Shown here: piece by piece, positions 42,617-51,233 of the stretch
How the letters are laid out: every line of letters starts with the position of its first letter
Numbering within the stretch: position 1 is the stretch's first letter
Assembly: GCA_964396055.1 (NCBI GenBank)
Contig: CAYNDV010000004.1
Span: 15,095 to 79,094 of the forward strand
Length of the DNA: 64,000 nucleotides
Reading direction: 5' to 3'
DNA from: CAYJPV01 sp964396055
GTDB taxonomy: Bacteria > Acidobacteriota > Vicinamibacteria > Vicinamibacterales > JAKQTR01
Notes under the pieces: model-generated
Database searches by the model: none
What the model was told of the DNA's origin: nothing
What the model saw: the letters and a program-made list of their open reading frames with translations, nothing else
Position numbers and translations under genes: made by a program

Positions 42617-43461
42617 GCGAGACCGCCACCCAGCCGCGTCGTCCCATCACCATTGCCGTCACGTCCGGCAAGGGCGGCGTCGGCAAGACCAACGTCGTGG
42701 TCAACCTGGCCGTGTCACTGGCGCGCCTGCACCACCGCGTCGTCGTGCTCGACGCGGACTTCGGGCTCGGCAACGTCGACGTGCTGCTGGGGCTGGCGCC
42801 CCAGTACCACATCGGCCACGTCCTGACGGGCGAGCGCTCGCTGCAGGACGTCATGGTGCCCGGCCCCCTCGGCATCCAGATCATTCCGGCGAGCTCGGGC
42901 CTGCGCGAACTCGCGGCCCTGACCGGCCGCCAGCGGCGCCGGCTGTCGGAGGCCGTGGAGCAGCTCTGCGGGGGGTTCGACTTCCTGCTGGTCGACACCG
43001 CGGCGGGCATTTCCGACAACGTCATCGAAATGGTGCGCGGGTCGCACCTGGCGCTGGTGGTGACGTCGGTGGATCCGACGGCGGTCGTGGACGCCTACGC
43101 GATGGTCAAGCTGCTGACGCGCAGCGACGCGCGCCTCGAGCTCGGGGTGCTGGTCAACGACGCGCGCGACAGCGACGATGCGCAGCTGGTCCACACGCAG
43201 CTCGAGATTGCCGCCACGCGGTTCCTTCAGCGGCGGATCGCCTACTACGGCCACATCGCCCACGATCCGGCGCTGCGCGACGCGGTGCTGGTGCAGCGGC
43301 CCGTGGTGGACCACGAGCCGCAGGCGCCGTCGAGCCGCTGCTTCCGGTCCCTCGCCTGCCGGTTGTCGAGCATGAGCCAGGGCGGGCCCGGCCTGCGCGT
43401 CGTGTCCCCGCGCGTGGCGGCGTGTCCGCCCGCCCAGACGGAGGTGCTGCAGTGCGCATGA
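42613..43461 (+). CDS. flhG: MinD-like flagellar number regulator FlhG (FleN)
   Basis: 282 residues. Deviant Walker A SGKGGVGKTNVVVNLA, LDADFGLGNVDVLLGL and LVDTAAGISDNVIE mark a MinD/ParA-type ATPase. With FlhF upstream and FliA downstream it is FlhG/FleN, which limits flagellar number and may restrain the master regulator. The C-terminal 40 residues are less conserved. Confidence 0.9.
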   Translation: MSETATQPRRPITIAVTSGKGGVGKTNVVVNLAVSLARLHHRVVVLDADFGLGNVDVLLGLAPQYHIGHVLTGERSLQDVMVPGPLGIQIIPASSGLRELAALTGRQRRRLSEAVEQLCGGFDFLLVDTAAGISDNVIEMVRGSHLALVVTSVDPTAVVDAYAMVKLLTRSDARLELGVLVNDARDSDDAQLVHTQLEIAATRFLQRRIAYYGHIAHDPALRDAVLVQRPVVDHEPQAPSSRCFRSLACRLSSMSQGGPGLRVVSPRVAACPPAQTEVLQCA

Positions 43462-44195
43462 CCACTCCCGACGAGAACCTGCCCGAACGGGATCGGCTCG
43501 TCGTGTCGCACGTCGGGCTCGTCAAGGCGATGGCCCAGCGGCTGGCGCGGCGGCTGCCCGCCCAGGTGGAAGTGGCCGACCTCGTGAGCATCGGCGTGCT
43601 GGGCCTGGTGGAGGCGGCCGGCCGGTACCAGCCGGCGACCGGCGTGCCCTTCGATGCCTTCGCCCGCCGCCGGGTGCACGGCGCGATGCTGGACGCCCTG
43701 CGCGACCTGGACTGGGCCCCGCGGTCGCTGCGCAAGCTGCGCCGCCACGTCGACAGCACGATCGCGCAGCTGCGGTCGCAGGTGGGGCGCGAGCCGACGG
43801 AAGCCGAGATCTCCACGGCGCTGGGCATGAACGCCGAGCAGTACGCGGCGGCGCTGGAACAGCTGCGCACGCTGGAGGTGGCCATGATCCGGCCCCTCGA
43901 GGACACGACCTCGGACCGCCAGCCGCTGCTCGACGTCTGCATCGACCCCGACGAGGGACCGGACCTGCGTCTCGAGCGCCGCGAGCTGCGCCAGTTGCTG
44001 GCGGCGGCCATCACCGAGCTGCCCGAACGTGAACGCCAGGTGCTGGCCCTCTACTACGAAGAAGAAATGACGATGGCCGAAATCGGCGAGGTGCTTGGCG
44101 TGTGCGAGTCGCGCGTGTCGCAGCTGCGCTCGCTGGCCATCTCGCGCCTGCGCTCGGCGCTCCGGCCGCCGAAGGCCCTCGCGAAGGCAAGCTGA
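43458..44195 (+). CDS. fliA: Flagellar sigma factor FliA (sigma-28)
   Basis: 245 residues from ATG 43458 (ATGA overlap with flhG; GTG 43452 possible). Regions 2 (DLVSIGVLGLVEAAGRY, FDAFARRRVHGAMLDALR), 3 and 4 (LPERERQVLALYYEEEMTMA and a helix-turn-helix VCESRVSQL) are complete. It should read the TYAA-N15-CCGATTA promoters of the flagellins, cheY and the GGDEF-EAL gene; FlgM in this window is its anti-sigma factor. Confidence 0.93.
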   Translation: MTTPDENLPERDRLVVSHVGLVKAMAQRLARRLPAQVEVADLVSIGVLGLVEAAGRYQPATGVPFDAFARRRVHGAMLDALRDLDWAPRSLRKLRRHVDSTIAQLRSQVGREPTEAEISTALGMNAEQYAAALEQLRTLEVAMIRPLEDTTSDRQPLLDVCIDPDEGPDLRLERRELRQLLAAAITELPERERQVLALYYEEEMTMAEIGEVLGVCESRVSQLRSLAISRLRSALRPPKALAKAS

Positions 44196-45187
44196 TGGGC
44201 AAGATCCTCACCCAGGAAGAAATCGACCTGCTGCTGGGATCGGCCAGCGAGCTCCGCAAGGAGTCGCCGACGTCGATGCCGTCGGTGAACTCCGTCACCT
44301 ACGACTTCCGGCGCCCCGACCGGGTGTCGAAGGAGCAGCTGCGAGCCCTGCACCTGCTCCACGACCGCTTCGCCCGCAACGTATCGGCCTCGCTGTCCGC
44401 GTACCTGCGCACGGTCACCGACGTGTCGATCGTGTCGGTCGAGCAGTTGACCTACGCCGAATTCCTGATGTCGCTGCCGGACCCGACGGCCTTCTACGCC
44501 CTCACGCTGTCGCCGATGGACGGCGTCGGTGCCCTGGAGCTGAACCCCACGCTGGCCTTCACGATGATCGACCGGATCCTCGGCGGCAGCGGCAAGGGCG
44601 TGCAGCTGAACCGTGCGCTGACGGAGATCGAGCAGAACGTCGTCGATGGCATCATCAAGCTCGTCCTCGAGAACCTCGGCGAGGCGTGGAAGTCCATCCA
44701 CGAAGTGCAGTTCCGCATCACCGGCCGCGAGACCCGCCCGCAGATGCTGCAGGTGGCCGCGCCCAACGAAACGGTGCTGCTCCTGGTCTTCGACATCCGC
44801 CTCGGCGAGGCGCGCGGCATGCTCAACTTCTGCCTGCCGGCGGCCACCATCGAGGCCTTCGGCGACCTCTTCACCCAGGGCTGGTACCGCTCGCGCCGCG
44901 AGCCGTCGGCCGCCCAGCGCGAGGCCCTCTTCCGGTCCCTCGGGCGCGTGCCGCTGCCCGTGACGGCGTTCCTCGAGACGTCGATGACCGCGCGCGAGGT
45001 CGTCCAGCTGACCCCGGGCGACGTGATCTCGCTCGGGCGGCAGATTACACACCCGGTGAAGGTCCGGGTGGGCGCCACCACGAAGTACGCGGGCCGCCTC
45101 GTCCGGCACGGCGGCCGCATGGCCATCGCCGTGAGCGACGCGCCCGGCCGGCCGGGCGCCCAGACGCAGACAGGGAGCGCAGCGTGA
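44195..45187 (+). CDS. fliM: Flagellar motor switch protein FliM
   Basis: 330 residues; its ATG shares one base with the fliA stop. The N-terminal CheY-P binding motif ILTQEEIDLLLG is perfect, the middle domain has ILGGSGKG, and the C-terminal SpoA domain (PVTAFLETSMTAREVVQLTPGDVISL) is present. Middle layer of the C-ring. Confidence 0.95.
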   Translation: MGKILTQEEIDLLLGSASELRKESPTSMPSVNSVTYDFRRPDRVSKEQLRALHLLHDRFARNVSASLSAYLRTVTDVSIVSVEQLTYAEFLMSLPDPTAFYALTLSPMDGVGALELNPTLAFTMIDRILGGSGKGVQLNRALTEIEQNVVDGIIKLVLENLGEAWKSIHEVQFRITGRETRPQMLQVAAPNETVLLLVFDIRLGEARGMLNFCLPAATIEAFGDLFTQGWYRSRREPSAAQREALFRSLGRVPLPVTAFLETSMTAREVVQLTPGDVISLGRQITHPVKVRVGATTKYAGRLVRHGGRMAIAVSDAPGRPGAQTQTGSAA

Positions 45188-45954
45188 CTGAACGGGACGT
45201 CCTCCGGGCGCTGATCGAGGAACTGGCCAACGTCGCCGCGGCCATGGTCGGCGGCGACGCCCGCGTCGAGCCCGGCACGGGCGAGCAGGCGGCTGTCCAG
45301 GTGCTGACCTTCGGCGTGACCGGGCCCGTGGAGGGCCATGCGGTGCTCGGGCTGCACACCGATGACGCCCGCATGCTGGCCGGGCTCGTCATGGGATTCG
45401 ACGAGCCGCCCTCCGACGATGTCATCACCGACAGCCTGCAGGAAATGTCGCAGCAGGCGGCCAGCGCCGTGACCGTCAGCCTCGGCGCGCCGCTCAAGGT
45501 CGTCGTGGACGGCCCGGTGCACGTCTCGGCCGCCGTGCCGACCACGGCCGACTGGGCGACGCTCTCGGCCGGCAGCCTCACCTTGCGCGTGGCCATGTGG
45601 CACAGCCTGGCGCCCGCGCGCACCGCCGCGCCCAGGCCCGCGGCTGCCCCGTCGGCGCCCGCGCCCCAGGGCCGCCCGCCCGCCGCATCCGCCGGCAACC
45701 TGGATCTGATCCTCGACATCGAACTGCCCTTGTGGGTACGGTTCGGATCGACCGCCATGACGCTGCAGGCGCTCTGCAAGGTCGGGCCCGGGACCACGAT
45801 CGACCTCGAGCGATCGCCGGACGACCCGGTGGACGTCATGGTCAACGACACCGTCATCGCCCGGGGCGAGGTGGTCGTCGTGGCGGGGAATTACGGCGTG
45901 CGCGTGACCGAGGTCGTGAGCACGACGGACCGCATCCGGTCCATGGCCGGATAG
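45184..45954 (+). CDS. fliN: FliY/FliN-type switch protein with CheX-like N-terminal domain (second copy)
   Basis: 256 residues from GTG 45184 (GTGA overlap with fliM). Residues about 1-145 resemble a CheC/CheX-type domain (IEELANVAAAMVGGDARV, DSLQEMSQQAASAVTV), then an Ala/Pro linker, then a full FliN domain (LDIELPLWVRFGSTAMTL ... VMVNDTVIARGEVVVV). This is the FliY architecture. Whether the N-terminal part is an active CheY-P phosphatase is unclear: one ExxQ-like rather than ExxN helix is visible. Confidence 0.82.
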   Translation: MTERDVLRALIEELANVAAAMVGGDARVEPGTGEQAAVQVLTFGVTGPVEGHAVLGLHTDDARMLAGLVMGFDEPPSDDVITDSLQEMSQQAASAVTVSLGAPLKVVVDGPVHVSAAVPTTADWATLSAGSLTLRVAMWHSLAPARTAAPRPAAAPSAPAPQGRPPAASAGNLDLILDIELPLWVRFGSTAMTLQALCKVGPGTTIDLERSPDDPVDVMVNDTVIARGEVVVVAGNYGVRVTEVVSTTDRIRSMAG

Positions 45955-45973
45955 CCGAGGCTGAGGAGGCCGC

Positions 45974-46372
45974 GTGATCTACGTCGTCACGGTGCTGATT
46001 GTCGTTGCCCTGGTGCAGAGCTGGCTGCTGTGGCGTCTGGTCCGCCTGATGGGGCAGATGGCGCGCTTCGACGAGCGCCTGACCCGCTGCACCCAGGGGC
46101 TGAACCTGCTGGTGGACACCACCGAAGCGGGATTCGCCATGCTCGGCGGGGAACTGGGGAAGGTCACGGCGGCGCCGCCGCCGCGCGCCGCCGGCAAGGG
46201 CACTACCAGACGCATCGTCAACGCCGCCAAGCGCGGGCGCTCGGTGCCCGAGATCGCCGCCCGCGAGGGGCTGTCGGAAGGCGAGGTGCGCCTGCGCATG
46301 CACCTGGCCGATACGCCGCCGGCCGACACGCCGGCCCGCCCGGGAGATCGCCGTGGTCCAGTGCGCCCGTAA
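45974..46372 (+). CDS. Membrane-anchored protein with helix-turn-helix-like tail (DUF2802/DUF6115-like)
   Basis: 132 residues from GTG 45974 (GAGGAGG upstream). One N-terminal membrane helix (IYVVTVLIVVALVQSWLLW), a helical stretch, a basic linker and RGRSVPEIAAREGLSEGEVRLRM from about residue 87, similar to the short HTH-like tail of DUF2802/DUF6115 proteins found in other flagellar and chemotaxis clusters. No function is established. It overlaps the next gene by 20 bases. Confidence 0.65.
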   Translation: MIYVVTVLIVVALVQSWLLWRLVRLMGQMARFDERLTRCTQGLNLLVDTTEAGFAMLGGELGKVTAAPPPRAAGKGTTRRIVNAAKRGRSVPEIAAREGLSEGEVRLRMHLADTPPADTPARPGDRRGPVRP

Positions 46373-47162
46373 CGGCTGCCGCCGCCGCATCCCCGACATC
46401 CTGGCGGCCTACACGCCGCTGGGCATGTCCATCGACGACCACTGGTACTGCTCGACGCGGTGCGTCGAAGAGGCCGTGCGCTGCCGCATCCGGGACCTGC
46501 CGCCGGTGGAACCGGCCTACCAGCAGGGCTGGCGTTCGATGCGGCTGGGCTCCCTGTTGATCCAGCAGGCCGGCCTGTCGCGCGACACGGTCGAAGCCGC
46601 CCTGGCCGAGTTCGGCGGGGCGAACGTGCCGATCGGCCGCGCCCTGCGCGAACTGGGGCTCGTGTCGGCCGAAGACGTGCTGCGCGCCCTCGCCACCCAG
46701 GCCGGCGTCCGCTACCTGGCTGCGGTCAACCCGCAGGTGGTGGCCCACCGGCCCGGCGAGTTGCCGCGGGACGTCGTGCGCGCCCTCGGGATCGTGCCGC
46801 TTGCCGCCGATGCCCGCAAACGCGAGATGCAGGTGGCCTGTGCCGCGCCCGTGCCCGGCCTGGCCGTGCGCGCCCTGACGCGGCTCACCGCCTGGTCGGT
46901 CGAACCGCTCCTGGTCGCCGACGAGGTGTTGCCGCACCTGGTGGAACTCTACGCGTCGGCCCGCCACCCGCGGGCGGTGCCCGTCGGGGCCGTTTGCGAC
47001 CCGCGGTCCGGCCCGGCGCGCGTCGCGCAGTTCGCAAAGCGACGCCGCGCCGTCCGGATGGTGCACGAGCGCTGCGACCCGTACGTGTGGGTCCGCCTGG
47101 ACGGCAACGGATCGACAGCCGACGTCCTGATGATGATGCCCGAGCCCGGGAGGGGGTACTGA
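46353..47162 (+). CDS. Zinc-finger plus MshEN-like domain protein, possible c-di-GMP receptor
   Basis: 269 residues from GTG 46353. Residues 1-40 hold two cysteine pairs (CARNGC and WYCSTRC), like a small zinc site. Residues about 64-125 resemble the GspE/MshE N-terminal domain: two related blocks, RLGSLLIQQAGLSRDTVEAAL and IGRALRELGLVSAEDVLRAL, followed by a Q. MshEN domains bind c-di-GMP through such tandem blocks. No ATPase domain follows, so it is not a secretion ATPase. Tight overlap with both neighbours places it in the flagellar operon. Binding is inferred. Confidence 0.6.
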   Translation: MVQCARNGCRRRIPDILAAYTPLGMSIDDHWYCSTRCVEEAVRCRIRDLPPVEPAYQQGWRSMRLGSLLIQQAGLSRDTVEAALAEFGGANVPIGRALRELGLVSAEDVLRALATQAGVRYLAAVNPQVVAHRPGELPRDVVRALGIVPLAADARKREMQVACAAPVPGLAVRALTRLTAWSVEPLLVADEVLPHLVELYASARHPRAVPVGAVCDPRSGPARVAQFAKRRRAVRMVHERCDPYVWVRLDGNGSTADVLMMMPEPGRGY

Positions 47163-47887
47163 TGGCCGGAGGGATCTACTCGGCGCTCAGCGGACTGCAG
47201 TCGAACACCGCGCGGCTGGATCGCCTGGCGACGGACATCGCCAACGCGGGCACCACCGGCTACCGGTCCGAACGTTCGGCCATGCAGCAGGCCGACCGGC
47301 CCAATTTCTCCGACATGCTCGACTCGGCCGTCGATGTCGCGCTGGCGCCGTCCTCGTCGGACTTCCGGACCGGCGCCATCGCGCCAACGGGCCGCGACCT
47401 GGACGTGGCGGTGGAGGGCGACGGATTCTTCGCCGTGCAGACCTCCGCTGGCGTCCGCTACACCCGCAACGGCCACTTCACACGCTCGGGTGACGGAATC
47501 CTGACCGCCACGGACGGCAGCACGGTCCTCGGGACCGACGGCAAGCCCATCAAGATGGCGTCGGGCGAGGTCGAGATCGAGCCCGACGGCACGATCAAGG
47601 CCGGCGGCGTCAGCGCCGGGCGCCTCCAGGTGGTGACCTTCGCCGATCCGTCGAAGCTCGTACGCGGGGATGGCGTGCGTTTCCGGGCCCCTGAGGGCGT
47701 GACGGCGCAGCCGGCCGAGGACATGCGGGTGAAGGCCGGCGCGCTCGAGCAGGCCAACGTCACCCTGCCCGAACGGATGGCACAGTTGGTGCAGTTGTCA
47801 CGAGGGTTCGAAGCGCTGCAGCGCGGGCTGTCGGTGCTGACCAACGAGATCGACGGCCGGGCCATCGTGGAGCTGGGCCGTCGCTGA
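47162..47887 (+). CDS. flgF: Flagellar proximal/distal rod protein FlgF
   Basis: 241 residues, start sharing a base with the upstream stop. N-terminal GGIYSALSGLQSN, DIANAGTTGYRSERSA and EGDGFFAVQTSAGVRYTRNG are rod-family motifs; the order before flgG supports FlgF. Confidence 0.9.
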   Translation: MAGGIYSALSGLQSNTARLDRLATDIANAGTTGYRSERSAMQQADRPNFSDMLDSAVDVALAPSSSDFRTGAIAPTGRDLDVAVEGDGFFAVQTSAGVRYTRNGHFTRSGDGILTATDGSTVLGTDGKPIKMASGEVEIEPDGTIKAGGVSAGRLQVVTFADPSKLVRGDGVRFRAPEGVTAQPAEDMRVKAGALEQANVTLPERMAQLVQLSRGFEALQRGLSVLTNEIDGRAIVELGRR

Positions 47888-47913
47888 CGGCAGCGGGGCA
47901 GGAGAACGGAACG

Positions 47914-48702
47914 ATGATCAGGGCGCTCTACACGGCGGCCAGCGGGATGTCGGCCCAGCAGGCCAACATCGACAACGTCGCGCACAACCTCGCCAACGTG
48001 AACACCACCGGCTTCAAGAAGAGCCGCATGGAGTTCGAGGACCTGGTGTACCAGCAGGCCAAGGCCGCCGGCAGCCCCACGTCCACCAGCGGCGAGGCGC
48101 CCATCGGCCTCGAAATCGGCCTCGGCACCAAGCCCGTGGCCACCGCCCGCGACTTCAGCACGGGCAACCTGCGATCGACCAGCAATCCCCTCGACCTCGC
48201 CGTCGAGGGCCGCGGCTTCTTCCAGGTGTCGCTGCCCGACGGCAGCCTGGCCTACACCCGCTCGGGGTCCCTGCACCTCGACGCGCAGGGCAACCTCGTC
48301 ACCGCCGAGGGCTACCCGCTCGATCCGCAGATCACGATTCCGCCCAACGCCACCGCCGTGACGATCGCCAGGACCGGCATCGTCTCGGTGTCGATGCCCG
48401 GACAGTCGGCGCCGCAGGAAGTGGGCACGCTCGAGCTGGCGAGCTTCCAGAATCCCGCGGGGCTCGAGGGCCTCGGCGCGAACCTCTTTGCCGTCACCAC
48501 CGCCTCGGGCGAACCCACGACGGGCGTGCCCGGCTCGGACGGCATGGGCACCCTGGCCCAGGGCTTCCTCGAAGAGTCCAACGTGAGCGTGGTCGAGGAG
48601 ATGGTCAACATGATCCTCGGCCAGCGCGCCTACGAAGCGAACTCCCGCGTCGTGAAGGCCGCCGATGAAATGCTGCAGCAGGTCAATCAGCTGGCGCGGT
48701 AG
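47914..48702 (+). CDS. flgG: Flagellar distal rod protein FlgG
   Basis: 262 residues, exactly the usual FlgG length. ALYTAASGMSAQQANIDNVA, NLANVNTTGFKKSRMEFEDL and the C-terminal EESNVSVVEEMVNMILGQRA are diagnostic. Confidence 0.95.
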   Translation: MIRALYTAASGMSAQQANIDNVAHNLANVNTTGFKKSRMEFEDLVYQQAKAAGSPTSTSGEAPIGLEIGLGTKPVATARDFSTGNLRSTSNPLDLAVEGRGFFQVSLPDGSLAYTRSGSLHLDAQGNLVTAEGYPLDPQITIPPNATAVTIARTGIVSVSMPGQSAPQEVGTLELASFQNPAGLEGLGANLFAVTTASGEPTTGVPGSDGMGTLAQGFLEESNVSVVEEMVNMILGQRAYEANSRVVKAADEMLQQVNQLAR

Positions 48703-49390
48703 CGCGCGGCTCGTGACGGCTGCCGTCCTGCTGCTGGCCTGGGCCGCAGGCGCCGCCGCCGACGAGGCGTCCGTGCGCGCCGCCATCCTGCAGGCCGTGC
48801 AGGCCCGCATGGGGACGACGGCCGAGGTGCGGCTCGACGACCTGCGCGTGGACGTGCCCGCGGGCGCCGTGTCCATCACGGCCAGCCCCGAGCCGGGATC
48901 GCGCTGCGGCCGGCCGGTCCGCTTCGCGCTGATCGCGCCCCGGTCCGACGGCAAGCCCGGCGTCCGGCGGATCGGCTCGGCGGTGGCGGTCGTCCACGTC
49001 GCCGTCGCGCACGCCCGCGTGGCCCGCGTGGTCCCGAGAGGCACGACGATGGGCGGCGCGGACCTGGTCGAGAGCCGCGAGGATGTCGGCGTCATGCCGC
49101 TCACGCGGCCGATGACCGTCGAGGACGCCGCCGGCGGCCGGGCGGCCCGCGACCTGGTGCCCGGCGAGGTCGTCACGCCCGCCCTGGTGCGCCCGCAGCC
49201 GGCCGTTCGCAGCGGTGACGAAGTGGTCGTGACGGTGCTCGTCGGCAACGTGACGGTCACCGGGAAGGCCGTCGCGCAGCAGAGCGGCCACCGCAACGAC
49301 CGTATCAAGCTGATCAATCCGGACAGCCGCCGCACCCTGGTCGGGCGCGTGACCGCGCCCGGCCGTGTCGAGGTCATCCATGGATCGTAA
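48665..49390 (+). CDS. flgA: P-ring assembly chaperone FlgA
   Basis: 241 residues from ATG 48665, inside the end of flgG; this start gives a proper signal peptide (SRSISWRGSARL then a hydrophobic core ending AGAAADE), unlike GTG 48713. The C-terminal SAF-like domain is visible (RDLVPGEVVTPALV, GDEVVVTVLVGNVTVTGKA, RRTLVGRV). Periplasmic. Confidence 0.87.
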   Translation: MKCCSRSISWRGSARLVTAAVLLLAWAAGAAADEASVRAAILQAVQARMGTTAEVRLDDLRVDVPAGAVSITASPEPGSRCGRPVRFALIAPRSDGKPGVRRIGSAVAVVHVAVAHARVARVVPRGTTMGGADLVESREDVGVMPLTRPMTVEDAAGGRAARDLVPGEVVTPALVRPQPAVRSGDEVVVTVLVGNVTVTGKAVAQQSGHRNDRIKLINPDSRRTLVGRVTAPGRVEVIHGS

Positions 49391-50075
49391 GTGCCGTGCG
49401 TCCGCCGCCCGCCTGGCCGCCGCCGTTGTCCTGGCGTGGACGACGGCTGCCGCCGCGCAGGAGCCGATTCCGAGCAAGAACGCCTACGAGACGCTGTACC
49501 CGCGCTACCTGCAGGCCGCGCGCGAAATGGCCGCGGCCGATACCAACTCGATCCGGTGGATGACCGGGCTCGGCGCCGACCGCCGCGCGCGCGAGGTGAA
49601 CGACCTCGTCACCATCCGCGTGCTGGAGAACATCGTCGCCGAGGGCTCGGCCGACACCGCGCTGAACAAGGAGGGCAGCTCGTTCGGGGCGCTCACCAAG
49701 TTCTTCGGGCTCGAGACCAAGCTGCCGGACTTCATGGATCCGACGGCGCTCATCGACACCGCGAGCAAGACCGACTTCAAGGGCGGCGGCACGACCAACC
49801 GCACCGGCCTGCTGATGGCCACCATCACCGCGCGCGTCGTGGAGGTGCTGCCGAACGGCGACCTCGTCCTCGAGGGCGTTCGCGAGGTGGACATCAACGG
49901 CGACCGCCAGATCATCGTGCTCACGGGCGTCGTCCGCACGGCGGACGTGCTGCCCGACAACTCGGTGCTGTCGCCCAAGGTCGGGCAGTTCCGCATCCGC
50001 TATTTCGGGCAGGGCCTCATCAAGGACAACCTGAAGCCCGGCTGGCTCGTGCGTGTCCTGAACAAGATCTTCTGA
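49380..50075 (+). CDS. flgH: L-ring protein FlgH, without a lipobox
   Basis: 231 residues from ATG 49380, overlapping flgA. ALNKEGSSFGALTKFFG, ATITARVVEVLPNGDLVLEG and REVDINGDRQIIVLTGVVR are FlgH signatures. The signal peptide ends TAAAAQEP with no cysteine, whereas FlgH is usually a lipoprotein. The L-ring implies an outer membrane. Confidence 0.92.
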   Translation: MDRKCRASAARLAAAVVLAWTTAAAAQEPIPSKNAYETLYPRYLQAAREMAAADTNSIRWMTGLGADRRAREVNDLVTIRVLENIVAEGSADTALNKEGSSFGALTKFFGLETKLPDFMDPTALIDTASKTDFKGGGTTNRTGLLMATITARVVEVLPNGDLVLEGVREVDINGDRQIIVLTGVVRTADVLPDNSVLSPKVGQFRIRYFGQGLIKDNLKPGWLVRVLNKIF

Positions 50076-50088
50076 GGACGACCGACAC

Positions 50089-51207
50089 ATGACCCGCTCA
50101 CGATTCGCCCTCTGGTTGGTGGTATTCCTGGCTGTCGCCACCGCGGCGCCCCTCGCGGCGGGGCCCGGCACGGTACGGATCAAGGACGTGGCCAGCCTCC
50201 AGGGCGTGCAGGCGACGCCGCTCATCGGGTACGGCCTCGTCGTCGGGCTGAACAAGACCGGCGATCGGCGTCAGACGCTGTTCTCGGCCCAGACGCTGGC
50301 CAACATGCTCGAACGTTTCGGCGTCTCCGTGCCGGGCGAACGCATCAAGGTCGAGAACGTGGCCGCCGTCCTGGTGACGGCCGAGCTTCCGCCCTTCGTC
50401 CGCAACGGCGTGCGCATCGACGTCACCGTGTCGTCGGCCGGCGACGCCCGCAGCCTCCAGGGCGGCACGCTGCTCGCCACCCCGCTGCGCGGGCCCGACG
50501 GGTCGGTGTTCGTGCTGGCGCAGGGACCGCTGTCGATTGGCGGCTTCGGCGGGGGCTCCGGGGGCAACTCGGTGCAGGTGAACCACCTGACGGCCGGGCG
50601 CGTGCCCGCAGGGGGGCTCGTCCAGGTGACCTCGCGTGTCCAGCTTCCCGTGGCCCGCGAAGTCTCGCTGGCGCTGCGCGAGCCGGACTTCGTGAGCGCC
50701 CGCCGGATCAGCGAGGCCATCAATGCCGAGATCGGCACGCCCGTCGCCCGGGCCGTCGATGCCGCCACCGTGGTAGTGCGGGTGCCCGACGCCTACGTGG
50801 ACGCGCTCCCCGAACTCATGGCGCGCCTCGAGCCTCTGGACGTCGCGATGGATGTCACCGCCCGCGTCGTGATCAACGAACGCACGGGCACCGTGGTCGT
50901 CGGCTCGCACGTGCGCCTCGGGGCCGCGGCGGTCGCCCACGGGAACCTGTCGGTCCGGATCCGGACCCGATACGACGTGTCGCAGCCTGCGCCGTTCGCG
51001 GAGCGCGGCGAGACCAAAGTGGTGCCCCAGCAGGACGTGGACGTCGAAGAAGGCGAGAACAAGCTGGTGGCGTTCGAGGAAGGCGCCACCCTGGATGCCG
51101 TCGTCAAGGCGCTGAACGCCCTCGGCGCGACGCCCCGGGACATCATCGCCATCATGCAGGCGCTCAAGGCCGCCGGCGCACTCCAGGCCGAGCTGGTCAT
51201 CCTCTAG
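50089..51207 (+). CDS. flgI: P-ring protein FlgI
   Basis: 372 residues, signal peptide ending APLAAG. RIKDVASLQGVQATPLIGYG, GLNKTGDR and the C-terminal DVVKALNALGATPRDIIAIM-type segment (beginning AVVKALNALG) mark FlgI. It forms the ring in the peptidoglycan layer. Confidence 0.95.
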   Translation: MTRSRFALWLVVFLAVATAAPLAAGPGTVRIKDVASLQGVQATPLIGYGLVVGLNKTGDRRQTLFSAQTLANMLERFGVSVPGERIKVENVAAVLVTAELPPFVRNGVRIDVTVSSAGDARSLQGGTLLATPLRGPDGSVFVLAQGPLSIGGFGGGSGGNSVQVNHLTAGRVPAGGLVQVTSRVQLPVAREVSLALREPDFVSARRISEAINAEIGTPVARAVDAATVVVRVPDAYVDALPELMARLEPLDVAMDVTARVVINERTGTVVVGSHVRLGAAAVAHGNLSVRIRTRYDVSQPAPFAERGETKVVPQQDVDVEEGENKLVAFEEGATLDAVVKALNALGATPRDIIAIMQALKAAGALQAELVIL

Positions 51208-51233
51208 GCGAACAGAACGGGAAGGTGGATGCC

